In this document: positions 1 to 6,570 of the stretch, in pieces
Position numbering within the stretch: the stretch's first letter is position 1
Layout: the number at the start of each line of letters is the position of its first letter
From: CAHJXF01 sp039936235
Lineage (GTDB): Bacteria; Pseudomonadota; Gammaproteobacteria; Burkholderiales; Burkholderiaceae_D
Direction of reading: 5' to 3'
Length of the DNA stretch: 21,412 nt
Assembly (NCBI GenBank): GCA_039936235.1
Contig: JBDTIS010000014.1
Coordinates: forward strand, 1-21,412
Translations under genes and position numbers: made by a program
The notes under the pieces: model-generated
Told to the model about the DNA's origin: nothing
The model's database searches: none
The model's input: the letters and a program-made list of their open reading frames with translations, nothing else

Positions 1-1807
1 GCGTGCGGATGTGACTGCCGTCCACGTCGGCGTCGGTCATGATGATGATGCGGTGGTAGCGCAGCTTGGCGACGTCGTATTCCTCGGGGCCGATGCCGGT
101 GCCGAGCGTGCTGATCAGCGCCAGCACCTCCTGGCTGCTCAGCATGCGGTCGAAACGCGCGCGCTCCACGTTCAGGATCTTGCCCTTCAGCGGCAGGATC
201 GCCTGGAACTTCCGGTCGCGGCCCTGCTTGGCGGAGCCGCCGGCGGAGTCGCCCTCGACGATGAACAGCTCGCACAGCGCCGGATCCTTCTCCTGGCAGT
301 CGGCCAGCTTGGCCGAGAGGCCGAAGCTGTCCATCACGCCCTTGCGGCGCGTCAGGTCGCGCGCCTTGCGGGCGGCCTCGCGGGCACGTGCAGCCTCGAC
401 GATCTTGCCGCAGATGATCTTCGCGTCGTTCGGCTTTTCGAGCAGGTAGTCGTTCAGCGCTTTGGCCACGATCTCTTCGACCGGCAACCGCACCTCGGAC
501 GAGACCAGCTTGTCCTTGGTCTGGCTGCTGAACTTGGGTTCGGGCACCTTGACCGACAGCACGCAGGTCAGCCCTTCGCGCATGTCGTCGCCGGCCGTCT
601 CGACCTTGGCCTTCTTCGCGAACTCGTGCTCCTCGATGTACTTGTTGATGACGCGCGTCATCGCGGCGCGCAGGCCCGTCAGGTGGGTGCCGCCGTCGCG
701 CTGCGGGATGTTGTTGGTGAAGCACAGCACCTGTTCCTGGTAGCTGTCGTTCCACTGCATCGCGACCTCGACGGTGACTTTCACGCCGCCGCCGTAGCCG
801 TTCGCGTTGAACTCGCTGTCCTTCTCGCCGGTGGCGTAGAACACGGTCGGGTGCAGCACGTTCTTCGTGCGATTGATGTACTGCACGAAGCCCTTCACGC
901 CACCGGCGAACGCGAAGTCTTCTTCCTTGCCCTGGCGCTGGTCCACCAGCTTGATACGCACGCCGTTGTTCAGGAACGAGAGCTCGCGCAAGCGCTTGCT
1001 GAGGATCTCGTAGTGGAAGTCGATGTTCGAGAAGATGGTCTCGTCGGCCAGGAAGTGCACCTCGGTGCCGCGCTTCTCGGTGTCGCCGGTGACGGTCATC
1101 GGCGAGATCTCGAACGTGTTGCCCGCAACGTCCGTGTAGTTCTCGATCACGCGATTCTGCACGTCGCCCTTGGCAAACTCGATGAAGTGCATCTTGCCGT
1201 CGCGGCGCACGGTCAGCCGCAGCCACTTGCTGAGCGCGTTGACGCACGAGACGCCCACGCCGTGCAGGCCGCCGGACACCTTGTAGCTGTTCTGGTTGAA
1301 CTTGCCGCCGGCGTGGAGCTCGGTCAGCGCGATCTCGGACGCGGAGCGCTTCGGCTCGTGCTTGTCGTCGTACTTGACGCCGGTCGGGATGCCGCGGCCG
1401 TTGTCGATGACGGAGATCGAGTTGTCGGTGTGGATCGTGACCGTGATCTCGTCGCAGTAGCCGGCGAGTGCCTCGTCGATGGAGTTGTCGACCACTTCGA
1501 AGACGAGATGGTGCAGACCGGTGCCGTCGGACGTGTCGCCGATGTACATGCCAGGTCGTTTGCGGACGGCTTCCAGTCCTTCGAGGATCTGGATGGAGCC
1601 GGCGCCGTAGTCCTGGTTGTTCAGGTCGCGCCGGTCCTGCGCGTCCTGCAGCACCTGCGCCTGAGACGCCTCGTCGGAACCGGTCTCGGTGTCAACGCCT
1701 ACCGGAGACATCGGGATGGCGACGCTGTTCTGGTCTTCGGGCGACGTGATCGCGATCGGCTCGACGGGATCGGGTACGGGACTCTTCTTCTTCGGTACTG
1801 AACTCAT
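1..1807 (-). CDS. gyrB: DNA gyrase subunit B, 3' part beyond the window
   Basis: GyrB is the ATPase subunit of DNA gyrase, which introduces negative supercoils in the cytoplasm. About 602 codons are visible; the C-terminal part lies beyond the left edge. The reading shows the GHKL ATP-binding region (RKRPGMYIGD, VVDNSIDEALAG, DNGRGIPTG, HAGGKF, GGLHGVGVS), the transducer region, and the TOPRIM motifs EGDSAGG (residues 518-524) and MTDADVDGSH (590-599) just before the cut. The start is the ATG at 1805-1807. SIQILEGLEAVRKRPGMYIGD begins near residue 71, whereas in E. coli GyrB the matching segment begins near residue 9, so about 62 extra polar residues precede the ATPase domain; M33 is an alternative start that would remove half of them. 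It follows dnaN on the same strand after 135 bases, the common dnaA-dnaN-gyrB order. Confidence 0.97.
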   Translation of the reverse strand, partial: MSSVPKKKSPVPDPVEPIAITSPEDQNSVAIPMSPVGVDTETGSDEASQAQVLQDAQDRRDLNNQDYGAGSIQILEGLEAVRKRPGMYIGDTSDGTGLHHLVFEVVDNSIDEALAGYCDEITVTIHTDNSISVIDNGRGIPTGVKYDDKHEPKRSASEIALTELHAGGKFNQNSYKVSGGLHGVGVSCVNALSKWLRLTVRRDGKMHFIEFAKGDVQNRVIENYTDVAGNTFEISPMTVTGDTEKRGTEVHFLADETIFSNIDFHYEILSKRLRELSFLNNGVRIKLVDQRQGKEEDFAFAGGVKGFVQYINRTKNVLHPTVFYATGEKDSEFNANGYGGGVKVTVEVAMQWNDSYQEQVLCFTNNIPQRDGGTHLTGLRAAMTRVINKYIEEHEFAKKAKVETAGDDMREGLTCVLSVKVPEPKFSSQTKDKLVSSEVRLPVEEIVAKALNDYLLEKPNDAKIICGKIVEAARAREAARKARDLTRRKGVMDSFGLSAKLADCQEKDPALCELFIVEGDSAGGSAKQGRDRKFQAILPLKGKILNVERARFDRMLSSQEVLALISTLGTGIGPEEYDVAKLRYHRIIIMTDADVDGSHIRT

Positions 1808-1863
1808 CGATCGCTTTCGTTCTAAAGAGCTTCGAATGCGGGATCAGAGCCCGTCACTCAAGA

Positions 1864-1883
1864 GCCGCGCGAAATCGCGCGGC
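1864..1883. other. Perfect hairpin in the dnaN-gyrB gap
   Basis: GCCGCGCG and CGCGCGGC form a perfect eight-base-pair stem around AAAT, extendable to nine pairs. It lies 57 bases before the gyrB start, so it would sit in the gyrB leader or in dnaN-gyrB read-through RNA. The T-rich stretch on the minus strand lies before the hairpin rather than after it, so it is not a normal intrinsic terminator in that direction. A role in attenuation or RNA stability is only a guess. Confidence 0.5.
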
Positions 1884-1942
1884 CCGAAAAACAAACATTG
1901 AAGGACCGCTGTGGCCGGCTAAAGCGGGCGGTCAATCCTCTT

Positions 1943-3052
1943 TCATATCCGCATCGGCATCACGACGTACTTGAAATCATCGTTCTCCGGCAGCGTGATC
2001 AGTGCGCTCGAATTCGAGTCGCCTACACTCACCGTCACCTGCTCGGTCTTCAGATTGTTCAGCACATCGAGCAGATACGAAACGTTGAAACCGATATCGA
2101 GCGCGCCATGCGGGAACGCGATCTCGATCTCGTCCTGCGCGTCCTCCTGGTCGGCGTTCGTCGAACTGATCTTGACCGCGTCCTCGCTCAGCACGAAGCG
2201 CACGCCCTTGAACTTGTCGGTCGTCAGGATCGCCACCCTCTGCAGTGCGCGCAGCCAGTCGTCGCGACCGATCGCGAAGCTCTTCGTGTAGCCGCTCGGG
2301 ATCACGCGCTGGTAGTCGGGGAACTTGCCTTCGACGAGCTTGGAGATCAGCTCGATCGTGTCGAACGTGAAGCGGACCTGGTTGGCCGCGATGTCGATCG
2401 TGACCGGCGCGTCGCCGTCGCCGAGCAGTCGCTGCAGTTCGAGGATGCTTTTCCGCGGAACGATGACTTCCTGGCGCTCCGCAGATTCGACGTCGGTCTC
2501 GACCGCGCAGTACGCGAGCCGGTGACCGTCCGTTGCAACCGCAATGACCTGCTTGCCGTCGACGACGAGGAGCAGACCATTGAGGTAGTAACGGATGTCC
2601 TGCTGGGCCATCGAGAAATGGACCATGGCGATCAGATGCTTGAGCGTCTTCTGCGGCAGCGAGAAGCTCGCCAGATAGCTGTCGGGTTGCGACACGGTCG
2701 GGAAGTCTTCGGCTGGCAGCGTCTGCAGGTTGAAGCGGCTCTTGCCGGACTGCACCGTCAGCTTCTTCGCGCTGTGCGACAGCGTGACCTCGCTGCCTTC
2801 AGGCAACGCGCGCAGGATGTCGAGCAGCTTGCGTGCAGCCACCGTGGTCGCGAAGTTCTCGCTGCCGACGCCGATGTCCGCATGGGTGCGGATCTGGACC
2901 TCGATGTCGGTAGACACGAACGACACGCGCTCGCCTTCCTTGCGGATCAGGATGTTCGCGAGGATCGGCAGCGTGTGACGACGTTCGACGATTCCACTGA
3001 CCGTGGCCAGTGGTTTCAGCAGCGCGTCGCGTGGCGCTTTTATTAGTTGCAT
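1943..3052 (-). CDS. dnaN: DNA polymerase III beta subunit (sliding clamp)
   Basis: DnaN forms the ring-shaped dimer that holds DNA polymerase III on DNA and serves as a docking site for other replication and repair proteins. The 369-residue length is normal for the family. Recognisable blocks are GIVERRHTLPILANILIRKE near the N-terminus, FSMAQQDIRYYLNG, ATDGHRLAY, LVEGKFPDYQRVIP, DIGFNVSYLLDVL and the C-terminal YVVMPMRI, the conserved tail of the peptide-binding pocket. The ATG at 3050-3052 starts directly in the MQLIKAPRDALLKPL segment expected of beta clamps, with a GAGG about ten bases upstream as a modest ribosome site. It lies downstream of dnaA on the same strand but 392 bases away, and that gap contains its own probable promoter. 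Confidence 0.98.
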   Translation of the reverse strand: MQLIKAPRDALLKPLATVSGIVERRHTLPILANILIRKEGERVSFVSTDIEVQIRTHADIGVGSENFATTVAARKLLDILRALPEGSEVTLSHSAKKLTVQSGKSRFNLQTLPAEDFPTVSQPDSYLASFSLPQKTLKHLIAMVHFSMAQQDIRYYLNGLLLVVDGKQVIAVATDGHRLAYCAVETDVESAERQEVIVPRKSILELQRLLGDGDAPVTIDIAANQVRFTFDTIELISKLVEGKFPDYQRVIPSGYTKSFAIGRDDWLRALQRVAILTTDKFKGVRFVLSEDAVKISSTNADQEDAQDEIEIAFPHGALDIGFNVSYLLDVLNNLKTEQVTVSVGDSNSSALITLPENDDFKYVVMPMRI

Positions 3053-3077
3053 ATGTTTTAAACCTCAAGGACGTTAA

Positions 3078-3107
3078 TTGATAGAGAGGTCGCAAAACTG
3101 TGGACAA
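3078..3107 (-). promoter_or_regulatory. Probable dnaN promoter overlapping a DnaA-box-like site
   Basis: On the minus strand, TTGTCC (3107-3102) could be the -35 element and TATCAA (3083-3078) the -10 element, separated by 18 bases. Each matches the sigma-70 consensus at four of six positions. The -35 lies inside TTGTCCACA (3107-3099), which differs from the DnaA box TTATCCACA at one base. If both are real, DnaA binding would cover the promoter and could repress dnaN. The predicted transcript would start about 20 bases before the dnaN ATG. Confidence 0.45.
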
Positions 3108-3255
3108 GCACATCGGGCACAGACGAATCAACTACTTGGGAAAAGCGTAAGGCTGTGCGCGAGGTCGGTATGACGGCGTGCCGGTTTGTGGATCGATCGG
3201 TGCGGCGGCTCGATCGGGAGGGTCTTGCACATTCGCTCCCTGCACAGTTCCAGGG

Positions 3256-3264
3256 TTGTTCACA
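3256..3264 (+). promoter_or_regulatory. DnaA-box-like site
   Basis: TTGTTCACA matches the relaxed DnaA box TTWTNCACA at all but the third base. It lies in the dnaA-dnaN gap in the opposite orientation to the site at 3099-3107. As an isolated nine-base match it is only suggestive; its position beside dnaA is the main reason to list it. Confidence 0.35.
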
Positions 3265-3279
3265 GCTTGTCTGCTCACG

Positions 3280-3381
3280 CCTACCCGTGGTCCCCGCGAA
3301 CGCGGGGACGCGGCGACTCCGGATGCCGATACGTCCACCGAGCAAAGACACTGGTTGCCCGCGTGCGCTGGAACGACGGGG
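3280..3381. repeat. Inverted pair of REP-like palindromes
   Basis: The left unit contains the perfect palindrome GTCCCCGCGAACGCGGGGAC (3290-3309), with nine-base arms around AA. The right unit, about 3351-3381, contains CCCGCGTGCGCTGGAACGAC and is a degenerate copy in the opposite orientation. Comparing the right unit with the reverse complement of the left by eye gives 19 identities over 24 aligned bases, ending in a shared ACGGG. Head-to-head pairs of GC-rich palindromes with a GACGGG-like side are typical of REP/BIME elements mobilised by RAYT transposases. No such transposase is in the window. A related pair lies at 17187-17267. Confidence 0.6.
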
Positions 3382-3444
3382 TTGCGAGGAGCGACGCTCT
3401 TCGATTCGTCTTGGTGGGGTGCCGAAGCGAGGAGCCAACACCCG

Positions 3445-4974
3445 TCACCCCTTCAACGTCTGCAGCAACACATGCAGTTCGCGGTTGAGCTCCGGAAACT
3501 TCCCGCGGAGCTCGTTGATCTTCCGCACCGCGTGCAGCACCGTCGTGTGGTCACGCCCGCCGAAAAGCTCGCCGATCTCCGGCAGGCTCTTCTGCGTCAA
3601 CTCCTTCGCGAAGTACATCGCGATCTGCCGTGGGCGGGCGATATTGGTCGGGCGACGCTGCGAGTACATATCGGCAACCTTGATCTTGTAGAAGTCCGCC
3701 ACCGTCTTCTGGATGCTCTCGACCGACACCTGCGCGCGCTGGACGCTCAGCATGTCCTTCAAGGCCTCACGCGCCATTTCGATCGTGATTTCCTTGACGT
3801 GGAAATCGGCGTACGCGAACAGCTTGCGCAGCGCGCCTTCGAGCTCGCGGACGTTGGACCGTGAATGCTTCGCGACGAAGAACGCGACGTCGTCGGACAG
3901 CGGCCGTCCGACCTGCTCGGCCTTCTTCAACAGGATGGCGACGCGCATCTCGAGCTCGGGCGGCTCGACGGCCACCGTGAGCCCGCTGCCGAAGCGCGAT
4001 ACCAGCCGCTCCTCGATGCCCTGCATCTCGGCCGGATACGTATCGCTGGTGATGATGATCTGCTTCTTGGCCGCCGACAGCGCCTCGAACACGTAGAAGA
4101 ACTGCTCCTGTGTGCCGTCTTTCCGCGAGAAGAACTGGATGTCGTCGATCAGCAACAGGTCGAGCGAGTGATAAATCTGCTTGAAGTTGTCGAAGGCCTT
4201 GCGCTGGTAGGCGCGTACGACGTCGGCGACGAACTGGTCGGCGTGGATGTAGCGGATCCGCGCGGACGGGTTGCGCGAGATGATCTGGTTGCCGACCGCC
4301 TGGATCAGGTGGGTCTTGCCGAGGCCCACCCCGCCGTGCAGGAACAGCGGGTTGTACGACTTGCCGGGATTGTCGGCGACCTGGTTGGCCGCGGCGCGGG
4401 CGAGCTGGTTCGCCTTGCCGGTCACGAACGTGTCGAATGTCAGCTCCGGGTCGAGCCGCGAACGCTCCGACGAGCCCGAGGACTTGTCGTACACGCCGTT
4501 GACCACGTCGTGGGCAGGGCCGTTGTCGCGCATGCCGGTGGACGGCGCATCGTTGCCGCGGCGGTCGCCGTTGCGCTCGAGCAGGCCGTTCGGCGGGGCC
4601 GTGGCGTGATCGCCCAGCGCGCCGTTCTGACCGTTGCCGCGCGGCGCCTGCGGCTCGGCCGCCTTGACGTCGAGATACAGCGCGAGCTGGACCGGGCCTT
4701 CGAAGTAGCGCTGCGCGATGGCCTCGATGCGACCGGCGAACTGGTCCTTGACCCAGTCGAGCTTGAAGCGGTTGGGGGCACCGATCCGCAGCCGCCGATC
4801 GGACGGGTCGAAGGTGGCCGCGGTCAGCGGCTTGATCCACGCGGAATACTGCTGCGGCGTCAGTTCGCCGCGAAGCTGTTCGGTACACACGTGCCAGAAA
4901 GCATGGCCGTCATCGTCATCGTCAGCGAGCACAGCGGTCATGCGTTCCTCTACTGCCATAGTTTCTTCGGTCAT
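3445..4974 (-). CDS. dnaA: Chromosomal replication initiator protein DnaA
   Basis: DnaA binds DnaA boxes at oriC, opens the origin and recruits the helicase. All four domains are visible in the 509 residues: an N-terminal helicase-interaction domain (FWHVCTEQLRGELTPQQYSAWIKPL, about 26-50), a long polar linker rich in Gly, Asn and Asp (about 102-175), the AAA+ domain with Walker A GGVGLGKTH (214-222) and Walker B LLLIDDIQF (273-281), and the C-terminal DNA-binding domain with RPRQIAMYFAKELT (447-460) and the signature GGRDHTTVLHA (472-482). The start is uncertain. The ATG at 4974 gives the longest form, but codon 12 (ATG at 4941) has AGAGGA just upstream and starts only about 14 residues before the domain I homology, so a 498-residue form is quite possible. 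It diverges from rpmH, as is usual in proteobacteria. Confidence 0.98.
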   Translation of the reverse strand: MTEETMAVEERMTAVLADDDDDGHAFWHVCTEQLRGELTPQQYSAWIKPLTAATFDPSDRRLRIGAPNRFKLDWVKDQFAGRIEAIAQRYFEGPVQLALYLDVKAAEPQAPRGNGQNGALGDHATAPPNGLLERNGDRRGNDAPSTGMRDNGPAHDVVNGVYDKSSGSSERSRLDPELTFDTFVTGKANQLARAAANQVADNPGKSYNPLFLHGGVGLGKTHLIQAVGNQIISRNPSARIRYIHADQFVADVVRAYQRKAFDNFKQIYHSLDLLLIDDIQFFSRKDGTQEQFFYVFEALSAAKKQIIITSDTYPAEMQGIEERLVSRFGSGLTVAVEPPELEMRVAILLKKAEQVGRPLSDDVAFFVAKHSRSNVRELEGALRKLFAYADFHVKEITIEMAREALKDMLSVQRAQVSVESIQKTVADFYKIKVADMYSQRRPTNIARPRQIAMYFAKELTQKSLPEIGELFGGRDHTTVLHAVRKINELRGKFPELNRELHVLLQTLKG

Positions 4975-5336
4975 CGTGCGATGCTTTTCCGGCCCTGCTC
5001 GTCCATCGGAATTCGTGTGCGGAACGTCATCGGACCGGCTTCCTGTTCTGAATCTCCACGCGTCTCACGACTGTTCCAGCGAAGCCGGTGGGTCCGGGCG
5101 ATGGCTCGGATGCTTCGCAAGGCAATCATCGGCCGACGGGTATTCTTCGGGGTCGATGCGAGGAAGACCGGGGACGACGACAGACGGTGCAGGACTACTT
5201 CTTTGCTTCCCAGGATGCGCCCGACGACGGTCTTTGCCGCTGGTTTCCGGACACCGGACGGACGGCTGTGGCGCAACCTGCGCACCACCCATTGAGACCG
5301 ATCCGCCGGGGCCCTGCATGGCGCGGGCGAGGTCGG

Positions 5337-5366
5337 ATTTTAGCGCAAAGCGGGGTCGCAAGGCAA
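5337..5366 (-). promoter_or_regulatory. Probable dnaA promoter
   Basis: On the minus strand, TTGCCT (5366-5361) and TAAAAT (5342-5337) are separated by 18 bases and match the sigma-70 elements at four and five of six positions. The perfect DnaA box at 5369-5377 ends two bases before the -35 element, an arrangement suited to autoregulation by DnaA. The implied transcript start near 5330 gives a leader of roughly 355 bases before the dnaA ATG, which is long; another promoter closer to the gene cannot be excluded. Confidence 0.45.
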
Positions 5367-5368
5367 AG

Positions 5369-5377
5369 TTATCCACA
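5369..5377 (+). promoter_or_regulatory. Perfect DnaA box
   Basis: TTATCCACA is an exact match to the high-affinity DnaA box. It lies in the dnaA-rpmH gap, directly upstream of the probable dnaA promoter. It may act in origin firing, in dnaA autoregulation, or in both. Confidence 0.75.
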
Positions 5378-5431
5378 ACCCGCGAACGCCCGGGCGCAAC
5401 ACCGGTCGGAGCACCGCCACGCTCGAAAGAT

Positions 5432-5461
5432 TTGACAGCGGACCCCTTTTTTGTGTGTAAT
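5432..5461 (+). promoter_or_regulatory. rpmH promoter
   Basis: TTGACA (5432-5437) is a perfect -35 element and TGTAAT (5456-5461) matches the -10 element at five of six positions, with an 18-base spacer. Transcription would start near 5468, about 25 bases before the rpmH ATG. This is the strongest promoter seen in the window, as expected for a ribosomal protein gene, and it probably drives rpmH, rnpA and the genes after them. Confidence 0.75.
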
Positions 5462-5492
5462 TTCAGGTTTTTAGCAGAACGGCACATCCATC

Positions 5493-5627
5493 ATGAAGCG
5501 TACCTACCAACCTTCCGTCGTCCGCCGCAAGCGCACGCACGGCTTTCTCGTCCGTATGAAGACCCGCGGCGGTCGTTCGGTCATCCGCGCTCGTCGCGCC
5601 AAAGGCCGTCATCGCCTCGCTGTCTGA
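5493..5627 (+). CDS. rpmH: 50S ribosomal protein L34
   Basis: L34 is a small basic protein of the large ribosomal subunit. The 44-residue product begins MKRTYQPSVVRRKRTHGFLVRM and ends AKGRHRLAV, with the family pattern of a short N-terminal lead followed by Arg/Lys-rich helices. The length is the family norm. It is first in the plus-strand cluster, right behind a strong promoter, and 40 bases before the rnpA start. The ribosome-binding site is not obvious: only AGCAGAAC lies at the right distance. Confidence 0.98.
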   Translation: MKRTYQPSVVRRKRTHGFLVRMKTRGGRSVIRARRAKGRHRLAV

Positions 5628-5667
5628 AAACGTAGTTTCAGACGGACCAGGGCGCGCCGCCTCGTCG

Positions 5668-6204
5668 GTGCAGCCTCGCAGTGCAACGCACGAAGTTCAC
5701 GAACCGCCGAACGAAGCGACCTACCCGCGCGATGCGCGGATGACGACACCGGCCGAGTTCGACCGGTGCCTGCGACGGTCCGCGTTCCATCGGAGCGGAT
5801 CGTTCGCATTGCATCTCTGCTGGATCGACGCGGCCATGCACGCGCCCACCGTGGCGCTGCCGGCGACGCCGATGTGGCGACTGGGACTCGTTATTCCGAA
5901 ACGATACGAAGCGTCGGCCGTCGCGCGCAATACGATCAAGCGTCGCTGGCGCGACGCATTCCGTCGTGGGCGCGTCGCATGGGCCGCCGAGTTCGGCAGC
6001 GTCGACGTCGTCGTGAGGCTGCAGGGCCCGCTCGTACCGAAGCCGCCGAAAATCGCCACCAAGGGCAAGGTCGCCACGCGTACGGCAGTTGCGCCGGCAC
6101 GCGTGCGAGCGCGCGACCGTTTCGATCCGGCGCCGCTGCTGGCGACGTTGGTCGAGCGGCTTCGCAGTCGCGGCGGTCGCCCGCCGGTGGTGGCTGCGCC
6201 ATGA
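5668..6204 (+). CDS. rnpA: Ribonuclease P protein component, unusually long
   Basis: RnpA binds the catalytic RNase P RNA and helps it trim the 5' leader from precursor tRNAs. The RNR signature is clear as RNTIKRRWRDAFR (residues 87-99), preceded by WRLGLVIPKRYEASAVA. A GTG start is chosen because YPRDARMTTPAEFDRCL matches the usual FPRxARLxxxxEFxxVL opening. The first in-frame ATG (5740) would cut into that segment, and no other start codon lies between rpmH and the GTG. The product is 178 residues, against about 115-140 for most RnpA proteins. The excess includes about 20 residues at the N-terminus and a Lys/Ala/Pro-rich insertion (about 121-150) before the last helix. Its TGA overlaps the yidD ATG. 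Confidence 0.92.
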   Translation: MQPRSATHEVHEPPNEATYPRDARMTTPAEFDRCLRRSAFHRSGSFALHLCWIDAAMHAPTVALPATPMWRLGLVIPKRYEASAVARNTIKRRWRDAFRRGRVAWAAEFGSVDVVVRLQGPLVPKPPKIATKGKVATRTAVAPARVRARDRFDPAPLLATLVERLRSRGGRPPVVAAP

Positions 6205-6500
6205 ACGGAATCGCCCGGCTCACGTCGTCGGCACTGCTCGGGTCGATTGCCACCTACCGGCTCGTGGTCAGCCCGTGGCTGCCGGCGCGCTGCCGTTTCG
6301 AACCCAGTTGTTCGGCCTACGCGAGCGAGGCGATCCGCCTGCACGGACCCGCGAAAGGGTCGCGCCTCGCCGTGACGCGGCTGGCCCGGTGCCACCCGTG
6401 GCACACGGGCGGGTACGATCCGGTCCCGCTGTCGTCCAACGCTGCGACGCCGGACGCACTTCCGACCGACACCCGCCCCGACGCCGGCCGCTGCGCCTGA
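6201..6500 (+). CDS. yidD: Membrane protein insertion efficiency factor YidD
   Basis: YidD is a small inner-membrane-associated protein thought to assist YidC in inserting membrane proteins. The 99 residues contain the family core: YRLVVSPWLPARCRFEPSCSAYASEAIRLHG, then RLARCHPWHTGGYDPVP, with three conserved cysteines. The tail after DPVP is low-complexity and not conserved. The ATG overlaps the rnpA stop in an ATGA arrangement, suggesting translational coupling. The gene sits between rnpA and yidC, its usual position. Confidence 0.96.
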   Translation: MNGIARLTSSALLGSIATYRLVVSPWLPARCRFEPSCSAYASEAIRLHGPAKGSRLAVTRLARCHPWHTGGYDPVPLSSNAATPDALPTDTRPDAGRCA

Positions 6501-6570
6501 ATCGCGGACTTCGCCAGCACGCTCGAGCGTGCGCGTCGCCCGCTCCCCCGACACCTTACCGACTGCCTCG

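Larger units (their letters stand above)
3053..3444. other. dnaA-dnaN intergenic region with DnaA-box-like sites and REP-like repeats
   Basis: This 392-base gap is long for dnaA-dnaN. Its dnaN-proximal end (about 3040-3090) is clearly AT-rich against the GC-rich background. It holds a DnaA-box-like site in the probable dnaN promoter (3099-3107), another at 3256-3264, a weaker match at 3187-3195 (TGTGGATCG), and an inverted pair of REP-like palindromes (3280-3381). Short reading frames crossing it resemble no family I know and look non-coding. AT-rich DNA beside DnaA-box-like sites means that part of the origin could lie here rather than, or in addition to, the dnaA-rpmH gap. Confidence 0.6.
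4975..5492. other. dnaA-rpmH intergenic region, candidate replication origin
   Basis: This 518-base divergent gap is a classic position for oriC. It holds one perfect DnaA box (5369-5377), a probable dnaA promoter beside it and the rpmH promoter. The stretch from 5425 to 5480 is AT-rich. I found only one strong DnaA box, fewer than a typical oriC, and positions 4975-5330 show no recognisable site, so this part may simply be a dnaA leader of about 350 bases. Short minus-strand reading frames in the gap look like chance frames. Confidence 0.5.

Noticed and set aside
11..1801. A 596-codon open frame on the plus strand across gyrB
   Set aside because: It is the antisense of gyrB in a GC-rich genome; its translation is repetitive in Val, Leu, Arg, Asp and His and has no family features, while gyrB is unmistakable.
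1864..1883. The dnaN-gyrB hairpin as an intrinsic terminator of dnaN
   Set aside because: No T-run follows the stem on the minus strand; the T-rich stretch precedes it.
5065..5487. A 140-codon minus-strand frame in the dnaA-rpmH gap
   Set aside because: It runs across the rpmH promoter, DnaA box and probable dnaA promoter, and its product shows no domain-like segment.
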